64,000 nt of DNA from Lysobacter sp. (GTDB taxonomy: Bacteria > Pseudomonadota > Gammaproteobacteria > Xanthomonadales > Xanthomonadaceae). The translations under genes and the position numbers were made by a program. Location of the stretch: contig DAHUXS010000002.1 in the NCBI GenBank assembly GCA_027306995.1, positions 49,104-113,103 on the forward strand. Direction: 5' to 3'. The notes under the pieces are model-generated. The model worked only from the letters and a program-made list of their open reading frames with translations. It was not told where the DNA came from and ran no database searches. Shown here one piece after another: positions 1 through 7,686 of the stretch; within the stretch, counting starts at the first letter, position 1, and each line of letters opens with the position of its first letter.

Positions 1-2040
1 GGCCTGTTGTCCAACAGCCGCTACGCCTATCGCGCGCAGCCGCTCGACGAAGCGCTGTCGAAGGAAATCTTCAAGAAGTATTTCGATCTGCTCGACGGCA
101 ACAAGATGTACTTCACCGCCGACGAAGTGGCCGGTTTCGAATCGCAGCGCGCCGGCTTCGACGCCGCGTTCCGCAATGGCGACATGAAGGTGCCGTTCGC
201 CATCTTCGAGGCCTATCGCAAGCATGCGCGCGAACGCGTGGCTTTCCAGCGTTCGCTGCTGGCCCAGGACATCTTCACGTTCGACGGCAATGACCGCTTC
301 GAATACGACCGCGAAAAAGCCGCGTGGGCCGACAAGGCCGCGCTCGACACGCTGTGGAAGCAGTCGGTGCGCAACGACTGGCTGCGCCTGAAGCTGGCCG
401 GTAAGCAGCCGGACGACATCCGCAAGACGCTCGATAAGCGCTATACGACCACGCTCAAGAGTATCGACGAGCTGGATTCGGAAGACGTGTTCCAGCTGGC
501 GATGAACGCCTACGCCAACGCCACCGATCCGCACACCGACTACTTCAACCCGCGCGCCGCCGAACGCTTCAACCAGCAGATGTCGCTGTCGCTGCAGGGG
601 ATCGGCGCGCAGCTGCAGAAGCAGGACGACGTGGTGGTGGTGCGCGAACTGGTGCCGGGCGGCCCGGCCGCGATCAGCAAGCTGCTGCGCCCGGGCGATC
701 GCATCGTCTCGGTCGGGCAGGGCGGCTCCGGCGCGATGGAAGACGTGATCGGCTGGCGCATCGACGACGTGGTCGAGAAGATCCGCGGCACCAAGGGCAC
801 GCGCGTGCGCCTCGGCGTGGTACCGGCGAGCGCGCCGGTCGACAGCAAGCCGCACGTGATCGCGCTGACGCGCGACGTGGTCAAGCTGACCGAGGACGCC
901 GCCAAGGGCGAAGTGATCAACCTGCCGGCCGCGAACGGCGCGGCGGCCCGCAAGATCGGCGTGATCAAGCTGCCGAGCTTCTACGAAGACTTCAGCGCAC
1001 GTCGCAGCGGCAACGACTACGCGTCGGCATCGCGCGACATCAAGCGCCTGCTCGATGGATTCAAGGCGCAGAGCGTCGATGGCGTGGTGCTGGACCTGCG
1101 CAACAACGGCGGCGGCTCGCTGGGTGAAGCGGTGCGTATCACCGGCCTGTTTGTCGATACCGGTCCGGTGGTGCAGATCCGCCAGTCGGGCGGTCGCGTC
1201 GAGGTGGATGGCGATGACGAGGCCGGCGTGGCCTGGTCCGGCCCGCTCGCGGTGCTGGTGAATCGCGGTTCGGCCTCGGCTTCGGAAATCTTCGCCGGCG
1301 CGATTCAGGATTACGGCCGCGGCCTGATCATCGGCGAGACCACCTTCGGCAAGGGCACGGTGCAGAACCTGGTCGATCTCGACCGCTTCCCGAGCGCGCG
1401 CAAGACCCAGTTCGGCCAGGTCAAGATGACCATCGCCCAGTTCTTCCGCCCGTCGGGCTCGAGCACGCAGAACAAGGGCGTGGAACCGGATATCCACTTC
1501 CCGGTGACCGTCGATGCCAGCAGCTTCGGCGAGAGCATGTACGACAACGCATTGCCGTGGTCGAGCATTCCCGCTGCGCCGCACCTGCAGTACGGCGTGT
1601 TCGCGCCGATCCTGCCGCAGCTCGATGCCAGCCACGAGGCGCGCATCAAGAGCGATCTCGAATACCAGTGGCTGCTGCAGGATCTCGCCGAGTTCAAGGC
1701 GCTCAAGGCCAAGCACTACCTCTCGCTCAACGAGGGCGAGCGCCGCGCCGAACGCGACAAGAGCGAGGCCAAGGTGAAACAGCGCCAGGCCGAGCGCAAG
1801 CGCCTGGGCCTGCCGCTCGATCCGCTCGCCGACGATTCCACCGACGATGGCTTGGCCGGCAACGAGCGCGACATCGCCAAGGAAGCCGCGCGCGAGAAGC
1901 TGGCCGAGAACCGTCCGGATCCGCTGCTGCGCGAATCCGCCTCGATCCTCTCCGACGCGATGGGCCTGCTCGCCCACGATTCGCGCCTCGCCAGCCAGGT
2001 GTTGCCGCAGTCGGGCAACGCCGTCACCTGGGTCCGCTGA
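1..2040 (+). CDS. prc: Tail-specific (C-terminal processing) protease Prc/CtpA, 5' end outside the window
   Basis: Periplasmic serine protease of the S41 family that degrades proteins from exposed C-termini and trims envelope proteins. The frame is open from the first base, so the signal peptide and true start lie upstream; about 679 codons are visible, near the full length of E. coli Prc. An N-terminal helical region is followed by a PDZ domain (VVVVRELVPGGPAA ... LRPGDRI, about residues 205-270). The protease core has DLRNNGGGSLGEA, the serine motif GSASASEIFAGA and the catalytic lysine in TFGKGTVQ (Lys codon at 1351-1353). A charged C-terminal DUF3340-type region carries YQWLLQDLAEFKALK. 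It converges on the Lrp gene with a 9-bp gap and has no neighbour in the same operon inside the window. Confidence 0.95.
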   Translation, partial: GLLSNSRYAYRAQPLDEALSKEIFKKYFDLLDGNKMYFTADEVAGFESQRAGFDAAFRNGDMKVPFAIFEAYRKHARERVAFQRSLLAQDIFTFDGNDRFEYDREKAAWADKAALDTLWKQSVRNDWLRLKLAGKQPDDIRKTLDKRYTTTLKSIDELDSEDVFQLAMNAYANATDPHTDYFNPRAAERFNQQMSLSLQGIGAQLQKQDDVVVVRELVPGGPAAISKLLRPGDRIVSVGQGGSGAMEDVIGWRIDDVVEKIRGTKGTRVRLGVVPASAPVDSKPHVIALTRDVVKLTEDAAKGEVINLPAANGAAARKIGVIKLPSFYEDFSARRSGNDYASASRDIKRLLDGFKAQSVDGVVLDLRNNGGGSLGEAVRITGLFVDTGPVVQIRQSGGRVEVDGDDEAGVAWSGPLAVLVNRGSASASEIFAGAIQDYGRGLIIGETTFGKGTVQNLVDLDRFPSARKTQFGQVKMTIAQFFRPSGSSTQNKGVEPDIHFPVTVDASSFGESMYDNALPWSSIPAAPHLQYGVFAPILPQLDASHEARIKSDLEYQWLLQDLAEFKALKAKHYLSLNEGERRAERDKSEAKVKQRQAERKRLGLPLDPLADDSTDDGLAGNERDIAKEAAREKLAENRPDPLLRESASILSDAMGLLAHDSRLASQVLPQSGNAVTWVR

Positions 2041-2055
2041 TCGCTGCGATCAGCG
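2035..2055. other. Perfect inverted repeat spanning two convergent stop codons
   Basis: Nine-base arms (2035-2043 and 2047-2055) flank a 3-base loop. The repeat contains both the prc stop (2038-2040) and the complement of the Lrp-gene stop (2050-2052). There is no T-run on either side, so it is not a classical intrinsic terminator. It may mark transcript ends on both strands or slow convergent polymerases. Confidence 0.5.
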
Positions 2056-2532
2056 CGACGCGCGGGTTGGCAATGCCAGCCCGCGCTTGACGGTATCGAG
2101 AACCACCCGGCTCTCGAACCGCTTGATGTTCTTCTGCGGCTTCAGCAGGCGCTCCAGCAGGGCGCGATATTCCTGCACGCTGGGCGTCGCCACCATCAGC
2201 AGGTAATCCCAGTCGCCGGCCAGCGTGTAGCACTGCTGCACTTCCGGCGCGGCGCGCATGCGCGCGTAGAACGTCTTGATGTCGTGGGCCGACTCGTGCT
2301 CCATGCGCACCCACACCATGATCAGCGTCGCCGAAGCCAGCGCCTGTGGGTCGATCAAGGCGATCCGGCGCATGCCGTGTTCGCGGTAGCGCTTGATCCG
2401 GCGCTGCACCGCGCTGGGCGACAGCCCGACCGCTTCGCCGAGGGCATCGAGGGTGAGATCGGCGTCCTGCTGCAGCAGTTCGAGCAGGCGTTGGTCGAAG
2501 CTGTCGAGGATGTGCGGCTGGTTTTTCTTCAT
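2050..2532 (-). CDS. Lrp/AsnC family transcriptional regulator
   Basis: 160-residue feast/famine-type regulator. The N-terminal winged helix-turn-helix (about residues 9-55) has FDQRLLELLQQDADLTL and LGEAVGLSPSAVQRRIKRY. The C-terminal RAM ligand-binding domain includes CYTLAGDWDYLLMVA and ends ESRVVLDTVKRGLALPT. The start is the ATG reading MKKNQPH; it gives the standard family length, and an open frame that continues upstream over the transporter is only antisense. It is transcribed divergently from the EamA transporter at 2599 with 66 bp between starts. That arrangement is usual for a local regulator of an amino-acid or metabolite exporter; the ligand cannot be read from sequence. Confidence 0.93.
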   Translation of the reverse strand: MKKNQPHILDSFDQRLLELLQQDADLTLDALGEAVGLSPSAVQRRIKRYREHGMRRIALIDPQALASATLIMVWVRMEHESAHDIKTFYARMRAAPEVQQCYTLAGDWDYLLMVATPSVQEYRALLERLLKPQKNIKRFESRVVLDTVKRGLALPTRASR

Positions 2533-2598
2533 GCAAGATTCTTGCGCCAAGACGCATGATTTTTCAATCAGGATGCGACCGTCAGGAGTAGCCTCGAC

Positions 2599-3513
2599 AT
2601 GATGAATAGGCCTTCCGACACGCACGCACCCACGCGCACCGCGGTCATCCTGGCGCTGGCTGCGGTTTACGTCATCTGGGGATCGACCTACCTTGCGATC
2701 AAGTTCGCGCTGGAGGGCGGCTTCACCCCGTTCTGGCTCGGTGGCATCCGCTTCCTGATCGCCGGCAGCGTGATGTTCGCCTTCCTGCGCCTGCGCGGCG
2801 AACCGATGCCGACGCGCGCGCAATGGAAGAACGCAGGGATCATGGGCATCCTGTTGCTGGTGTTCGGCAACGGCTTCGTCAATTTCGCCGAACAAAGCGT
2901 CTCGTCCGGTCTCGCGGCGGTCGCGGTGGCGTCGGCGCCGATCTGGATCGCGTTGTTCGCTCGAATGAAGGGCGACCGCCCGACGCGTCTGGAATGGGTC
3001 GGCGTGATGATCGGCTTCATCGGCGTGATCTGGCTCAACGCCGGCAGCAGCCTGCGCGCGTCGCCGGCAGGCTTGATCGCGCTGCTGATCGCGCCGCTGG
3101 CGTGGTCCTTCGGTTCGATCTGGAGTCGCGGTCGCGACCTGCCGTCGCCGTTCATGACTTCGGCGGTGCAGATGCTGTGCGCTGGCGTGGCGATGAGCAT
3201 CGTCGCCACCGTCCGCGGCGAACACCTGCACACGCCGGTGACCGGCCATGCGATCGGTGCGGTGGTCTATCTGATCGTGATGGGTTCGCTGATCGGCTTC
3301 AGCGCCTATGTCTGGCTGCTGCACCACGTGCGCCCGGCGCTCGCCGGCAGCTATGCCTACGTCAATCCGGTGATCGCGGTGGTGCTGGGCGCGCTGTTGG
3401 CCCATGAACAATTCCATCTCAACGATCTCGTGCCGATGGCGATCATCGTGTTCGCGGTATTGGCGATGACGCTGGGCAAGGCCAAGCGCGGCACGCCGGC
3501 GCAGGCCAAGTGA
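2599..3513 (+). CDS. EamA/DMT family exporter, YedA-like
   Basis: 304-residue inner-membrane protein of the drug/metabolite transporter superfamily, with ten predicted hydrophobic segments arranged as two EamA repeats. The first repeat opens AAVYVIWGSTYLAIKFALEG, typical of YedA-type exporters. The second ends with GSYAYVNPVIAVVLGALLAHE, the conserved end-of-repeat signature. An AGGAG at 2584-2588 sits 10 nt before the ATG at 2599 and favours it over the adjacent in-frame ATG at 2602. It is divergent from the Lrp regulator, which may control it, and its stop overlaps the rarD start by one base, so the two transporters are probably cotranscribed. Substrate unknown. Confidence 0.9.
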   Translation: MMNRPSDTHAPTRTAVILALAAVYVIWGSTYLAIKFALEGGFTPFWLGGIRFLIAGSVMFAFLRLRGEPMPTRAQWKNAGIMGILLLVFGNGFVNFAEQSVSSGLAAVAVASAPIWIALFARMKGDRPTRLEWVGVMIGFIGVIWLNAGSSLRASPAGLIALLIAPLAWSFGSIWSRGRDLPSPFMTSAVQMLCAGVAMSIVATVRGEHLHTPVTGHAIGAVVYLIVMGSLIGFSAYVWLLHHVRPALAGSYAYVNPVIAVVLGALLAHEQFHLNDLVPMAIIVFAVLAMTLGKAKRGTPAQAK

Positions 3514-4430
3514 TGGACGCTCCAACCGATCGCGAAATTACCCGCGGCACCTGGATGGCCGTCGCCAGCTTCGTGCTGTGGGGCGTGATGCCACTGTACT
3601 GGCATGCACTGAAGTCGGTGCCGTCGTTGGCGATCGTTCTTCAGCGCATCGTCTGGAGCGCGTTGTTCGTCGGCGTCTTCCTGCTCTGGCGCGATGGCCG
3701 CGGCTGGTTGCGCGCCGTGCTGGCGCAGCCGCGTCTGCGCAAGATGCTGGCCGCCAGCGGCGCGCTGATCGCCTTCAACTGGGGCCTGTACATCTGGGCG
3801 GTGAACGCCGGCCACGTGGTGGAAACCGCGCTGGGCTATTTCATCAACCCGTTGCTCAACGTGTTGATCGGCGTCGTCTTCCTGCGCGAGCGGCTGCGTC
3901 CGCTGCAATGGCTGTCGGTAGCGATCGCCGTCGTCGGCGTGCTGTGGCTGACGGTCAATTACGGGCGGTTGCCGTGGATCGCACTGGCATTGGCCGGCTC
4001 GTTCGCGCTCTACGGTCTGGTCCGCAAGCTTGCGGCCGTGGATTCGGTGAGCGGGTTGGGCGTGGAAGGCGCCTATCTGTTCGTGCCGGCGCTGGCCGCG
4101 CTGGCCTGGCAGGCTGGCCACGGCGGCAGCGGTTTCGGCCAGGGCGCGTGGATCAGCAGCCTGTTGGTGCTGTCCGGCATCGTCACCGCACTGCCGCTGG
4201 TCGGATTCGCCTACGCGGTGCGGCGGGTGCCGCTGACCACTGTCGGCCTGATGCAATACATCGCCCCGACCATCCAGTTCCTACTCGGCGTGTTCGTCTT
4301 CCACGAAGCCTTCGACGGCACCCGCCTCGTCGGTTTCGTGTTGATCTGGATCGCGCTGGCGCTGTTTGCAGGCGAGGGCTTGTTGCGCTCTACTGCGGCG
4401 AGCGCGAACAAGGTCGCCGAACCGGACTGA
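3513..4430 (+). CDS. rarD: RarD-type EamA transporter
   Basis: 305-residue membrane protein of the RarD subfamily of the DMT superfamily; the E. coli member was named for chloramphenicol sensitivity, but the natural substrate is unsettled. Diagnostic features are the N-terminal FVLWGVMPLYWHALK, the first-repeat RIVWSALF, the loop AFNWGLYIWAVNAGHVVE and the end motif ALGYFINPLLNVLIGVVFLRERL. The start ATG shares its A with the upstream TGA (TGATG), pointing to translational coupling with the first exporter. The two paralogous transporters belong to different DMT subfamilies, so this is not a recent tandem duplication. Confidence 0.92.
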   Translation: MDAPTDREITRGTWMAVASFVLWGVMPLYWHALKSVPSLAIVLQRIVWSALFVGVFLLWRDGRGWLRAVLAQPRLRKMLAASGALIAFNWGLYIWAVNAGHVVETALGYFINPLLNVLIGVVFLRERLRPLQWLSVAIAVVGVLWLTVNYGRLPWIALALAGSFALYGLVRKLAAVDSVSGLGVEGAYLFVPALAALAWQAGHGGSGFGQGAWISSLLVLSGIVTALPLVGFAYAVRRVPLTTVGLMQYIAPTIQFLLGVFVFHEAFDGTRLVGFVLIWIALALFAGEGLLRSTAASANKVAEPD

Positions 4431-4458
4431 CTGCCGGTTCGCGTTACTGATTCGGGCG

Positions 4459-4887
4459 TTACTGGTTCGGATCGGCCGGACCGATCGTCAGCAAGGTCAT
4501 CCCGACCGGCGCGGCGGCGCCATCGCCCTGTTCGGTGGCGAGGGCGCCCTTGGCGCGCACGCGATAGCCTTCGAGCTTGAACATGTCGACGATGTCGCTT
4601 TGGGCGACCAGCTCGATGTCCTGGATGTTGTCGACGCGCTTGAAGTCGGCGTGGCTGCTCGCCAGCGGCGACACGCAGGTCGGCGCGTCGAGTTTCATCA
4701 TCAGCGCCTTGCGCGTCATCTTGCCGGGCGCGGTGACTTCCTTCGAGTACGTCTTGCCGACCAACACGGTCTGCGCCGGCGAATAGTGCAGGCAGCCGTC
4801 GTTCACGGCCTGGTCGACCGGCGCCTGCTGCTGGCAGGCAGACAGCGCAAGCACGGACAAGGGCAATGCGATCAGGAACTTGTTCAT
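4459..4887 (-). CDS. Small predicted lipoprotein, possibly DUF4431-like
   Basis: 142 residues. The N-terminus is a lipoprotein signal peptide with lipobox LSAC, so Cys18 should be acylated and the protein anchored in the envelope. Downstream, DGCLHYSPAQTVLVGKTYSKE resembles the opening of DUF4431 domains (Cys-x-x-Tyr-x-Pro followed by a valine-rich strand), and a second Cys (PTCVSP) could pair with the first domain Cys. The start codon overlaps the pepQ stop by 4 nt (ATGA), so it is the distal gene of a pepQ operon. The function is unknown; the DUF4431 match is from pattern only. Confidence 0.8.
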   Translation of the reverse strand: MNKFLIALPLSVLALSACQQQAPVDQAVNDGCLHYSPAQTVLVGKTYSKEVTAPGKMTRKALMMKLDAPTCVSPLASSHADFKRVDNIQDIELVAQSDIVDMFKLEGYRVRAKGALATEQGDGAAAPVGMTLLTIGPADPNQ

Positions 4888-6209
4888 GCGATCTCCTTCC
4901 AGATTTCGCGGGTCAGGTTGATCGGGTCGTCGTTGGTGCAGGCGACGTCGTCTTCGATGCGGATGCCGCCATAGGGCTTGAAGCGTTCGACCGCGGTCCA
5001 GTCGACGCTGCTCTCCAGTCCCTTCGCTTTCAGTTCGTCGAGCAGCATGTCGATGAAGTAGATGCCGGGTTCGATCGTCACCACCATGCCGGCGGCGAGC
5101 GGGCGGGTCAGGCGCAGATAGGGATGGCCGTCCGGCTTGGGCAGGGTGCCGCCGTGGTCGCTTTCGGCGAAGCCGGCGACGTCATGCACCTGCAGGCCGA
5201 TGCCATGGCCGATGCCGTGCGGGAAGAATGCGCTGCTGACGCCGGTCGCCACCGCCGCTTCCGGCGACACTGTGATCACGCCAAACTCCTTGAGCACGCC
5301 GGCCAGCGCAAGATGTGCGTCGAGATGGATCTGGCGGTAATCGACGCCCGGGCGCACCTGCGCGCACATCGCCTGTTGCGCGGCATCGACGCGTTCGATC
5401 ATCGCCGCGAAATCGTCGTGCTGCGCCGAATAGGTGCGGGTGATGTCGCAGGCGTAACCGGCATGGCTGGCGCCGGCATCGATCAACAGGCTGCGATAGG
5501 GCTTGGGCGGCAGGCGCTGCAAGTCGCTGTAATGGAGGATCGCGCCGTGTTCGTTGAGCGCGACGATGTTCTGGTACGGCAGCTCGAGGCTGTCCTGGCC
5601 GGCGGCCTGGCAATAGGACAGGTGGATGCCGAACTCGCTGGCGCCGGCATCGAACGCACGCTTGGCGGCACGATGGCCGCGCACGCCGCGACGGGTGGCT
5701 TCGCACATCATCGCGATTTCGTACGGCGTCTTGTAGCCGCGGTGGTATTCCAGGTACTGGATCACTTCGGTGGGGTTGTTCGGTGCGAAGGCGTTGCCGA
5801 GCGCGCTTTGCGCTTCGCCGAGGATCGCCTGGCGCGCCGTCGCCGACAGATGCTGTTTCGCTTCGTCGGCGCTGCGGATGGTGACGATGTCGAAATGGTC
5901 GACCCAGTAGCCGCTCGGCGCCTGCGGCACCACATGCCAGTAATCGCGCGGCTGCAGGAAGATCAGCTTGGGTTTCTGGCCCGGCGTGTACACCAGCCAG
6001 CTACCCGGCGCGCGCGTGACCGGCAACCAGTACTTGAACTGCGGGTTCACCGCGTAGGGATAGTCGCGGTCGTCGAAGACCTGGTAGTGCGAGGTGCCGC
6101 TGGGCACGACCAGCTGGTCGAAACCGCCGCGCTGCAACGCCGCGTCGGCGTGGCGCTTGACGGTCTCGAGATGGTCGGCGTACAGGCCGGCGAGGGACGG
6201 TTCTTGCAT
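4884..6209 (-). CDS. pepQ: Xaa-Pro dipeptidase
   Basis: 441-residue cytoplasmic M24B metallopeptidase that cleaves dipeptides with C-terminal proline; family members also hydrolyse some organophosphates incidentally. The N-terminal creatinase-like domain contains VPSGTSHYQVFDDRDYPY. The catalytic pita-bread domain shows all five metal ligands: the two Asp in LLIDAGASHAGYACDITR, the His in FFPHGIGHGIGLQVHD, and Glu in VTIEPGIYF and IRIEDDVA. The start is the ATG reading MQEPSLAGLYADHL, matching E. coli PepQ (443 aa); an open extension of 42 codons upstream is not family sequence. It overlaps the downstream lipoprotein gene by 4 nt. Confidence 0.95.
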   Translation of the reverse strand: MQEPSLAGLYADHLETVKRHADAALQRGGFDQLVVPSGTSHYQVFDDRDYPYAVNPQFKYWLPVTRAPGSWLVYTPGQKPKLIFLQPRDYWHVVPQAPSGYWVDHFDIVTIRSADEAKQHLSATARQAILGEAQSALGNAFAPNNPTEVIQYLEYHRGYKTPYEIAMMCEATRRGVRGHRAAKRAFDAGASEFGIHLSYCQAAGQDSLELPYQNIVALNEHGAILHYSDLQRLPPKPYRSLLIDAGASHAGYACDITRTYSAQHDDFAAMIERVDAAQQAMCAQVRPGVDYRQIHLDAHLALAGVLKEFGVITVSPEAAVATGVSSAFFPHGIGHGIGLQVHDVAGFAESDHGGTLPKPDGHPYLRLTRPLAAGMVVTIEPGIYFIDMLLDELKAKGLESSVDWTAVERFKPYGGIRIEDDVACTNDDPINLTREIWKEIA

Positions 6210-6352
6210 GATCCGGTTTCCGTCGATGGAGAACCCTATTGTGGCGCATCGACATGGAAACCGGCGTGGCCGAGGCTCGGGCCGAGCGATACGGTCAACT
6301 CCAGGTGTCGGTAGACGTTTTTGTAGACATATCAATGGCTAGCGAGGGCATC

Positions 6353-7306
6353 ATGAGCGTTGGAAATCGATGGTTGATCCAGTTTGCGTTGTTGGTATCA
6401 ACGCTGTCGATGGGTGCCTACGCCGCAACCACAGGGACTTTCGCCGACGATTCCGGCCGGGCGCCGGCCGGTGGACCCATCACGATCACGGTCAAGCCCA
6501 GCATGACCGATCCGGCCATTTCCGCGTTTGATTATCCTCACCACGTTCTCTACGACCCCGCAGCGAAGAACGGCAAATTGCTGGTGTTTCTCACCGGCAC
6601 GACCGAAACGCCCAACGCGGGGCCGCAGGATTTCTTCCGGACCGCCTTGGCTCAGGGGTATCGGGTGATCAACCTGACCTATATCAGTTATCCGGCTGTG
6701 TCTCAGATCTGCGTCGGGCAGCTGCTGCGGAAGGATCCGGACTGCGCGGCACATTTTCGTCAAAAACGGCTATACGGGGACACTGCCTTCACGGCGATTC
6801 CCGATCAGCCGCAGGATTCCATCGTCCACAGACTGACCAGGCTCTTGCAATATCTCGATCGGACCGATCGCAGCGGGGGTTGGAGCCGTTATCTCGCCAA
6901 TGGTGCTCCGGCATGGCAGCGGATTGCAGTCGCCGGACAATCGCAAGGCGGAGGCATGGCGGAATATCTCGGCAAGCGCGAGAACCTGGCGCGGGTATTG
7001 GCATTCTCGGGCGGGTGGGATGCATCGTCGCCAACTACGCCTGCATCATGGTATGCATCGACTTCTGCCACGCCGCTCGATCGCTGGTACTACGCGTACC
7101 ACGTCAAGGAACCCGCGGCGGACAAGCTTGCCCGCATCGCGGAGGTGCTGCGCATCCCGGCAGATCATCTCTTTGCGAACGATGCACCGATATCGGAAAG
7201 CGTCTTGAAGAACGGGAAAATGCCAGGGCACACCAGCTCGCTCAAGGAAACCGTCTACGAGCCCGTGTGGATCAAGATGCTGGGGTCGGGCAATGAAGGG
7301 CATTAA
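6353..7306 (+). CDS. Secreted alpha/beta-hydrolase-like protein (BPSS1187-like)
   Basis: 317 residues from the chosen ATG, which begins a signal peptide ending at about AYAATTGT. The mature part has a beta-rich start (ITITVKPS ... FDYPHHVLYDP), LLVFLTGTTETP resembling an oxyanion-loop strand, and the nucleophile elbow VAGQSQGGGMAEYL (Gly-x-Ser-x-Gly). A late His in KMPGHTSSLKE could complete a triad. Four Cys-containing turns (ISYPAVSQICVG ... KDPDCAAHF) suggest a disulphide in the periplasm. It resembles proteins annotated as BPSS1187 family, from memory of the family pattern only. Substrate unknown. An upstream in-frame ATG at 6335 would add six residues. It is a single gene facing the DUF1631-PilZ block. 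Confidence 0.75.
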   Translation: MSVGNRWLIQFALLVSTLSMGAYAATTGTFADDSGRAPAGGPITITVKPSMTDPAISAFDYPHHVLYDPAAKNGKLLVFLTGTTETPNAGPQDFFRTALAQGYRVINLTYISYPAVSQICVGQLLRKDPDCAAHFRQKRLYGDTAFTAIPDQPQDSIVHRLTRLLQYLDRTDRSGGWSRYLANGAPAWQRIAVAGQSQGGGMAEYLGKRENLARVLAFSGGWDASSPTTPASWYASTSATPLDRWYYAYHVKEPAADKLARIAEVLRIPADHLFANDAPISESVLKNGKMPGHTSSLKETVYEPVWIKMLGSGNEGH

Positions 7307-7317
7307 CCCAGCGCTGC

Positions 7318-7686
7318 TCAAGCCGGCGTGCGCTCTCCCATCCCCACCGCGCACCAGTGCGCGATCCGTTCCATCGCCGCCGGATCGATGAGGATGAAAC
7401 GCGCGCCGACCAGGTCGCCGCCGCGACCGGCATCGTGGCCGCTCCACATCACTTCCACGCCGCATTCGACCTGTCCGCCGCCGATCTCGGCCGGCAGCGC
7501 GAATGTCCACTGATAGAGCGCGCCCTGCTGCAGGCTTTCCGTGGAAGCGGCGCTGCCGCGGACGACCTGGATGCCGGTGGCGCAGAGATTGCCGACGCGG
7601 CCGACCACGACGCCGGTCAGGGCATCGACCACGGGAATCATCGTGGTGACGTCGCGACGCGCGGTATAGCGATGGTCGGCGCTCAT
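7318..7686 (-). CDS. PilZ-domain protein, copy 1
   Basis: 122-residue single-domain PilZ protein, the usual c-di-GMP receptor fold. The N-terminal arginine motif RYTAR (RxxxR) is present. The second motif, normally (D/N)xSxxG, reads NLCATG with Cys in place of Ser. The rest follows the PilZ beta barrel (ALYQWTFALPAEIGG ... VEVMWSG ... VGARFILIDPAAMERI). The start overlaps the stop of the upstream DUF1631 gene by 4 nt (ATGA), so translation is coupled. A paralogue lies at 10058-10414 behind a second DUF1631 gene. Its role is presumably to act with DUF1631 in c-di-GMP-linked surface behaviour; this is inferred from pairing only. Confidence 0.88.
   Translation of the reverse strand: MSADHRYTARRDVTTMIPVVDALTGVVVGRVGNLCATGIQVVRGSAASTESLQQGALYQWTFALPAEIGGGQVECGVEVMWSGHDAGRGGDLVGARFILIDPAAMERIAHWCAVGMGERTPA

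Noticed and set aside
2533..3525. N-terminal extension of the Lrp regulator to 491 residues
   Set aside because: The extra residues lie antisense to the EamA transporter and are not regulator-like; MKKNQPH gives the normal family length.
2599..4430. Tandem duplication of one transporter gene
   Set aside because: The two EamA-family proteins belong to different subfamilies (YedA-like and RarD) and share no recent similarity.
6210..6335. Extended PepQ start 42 codons upstream
   Set aside because: The extension has no family similarity and would overlap the promoter region of the hydrolase gene.
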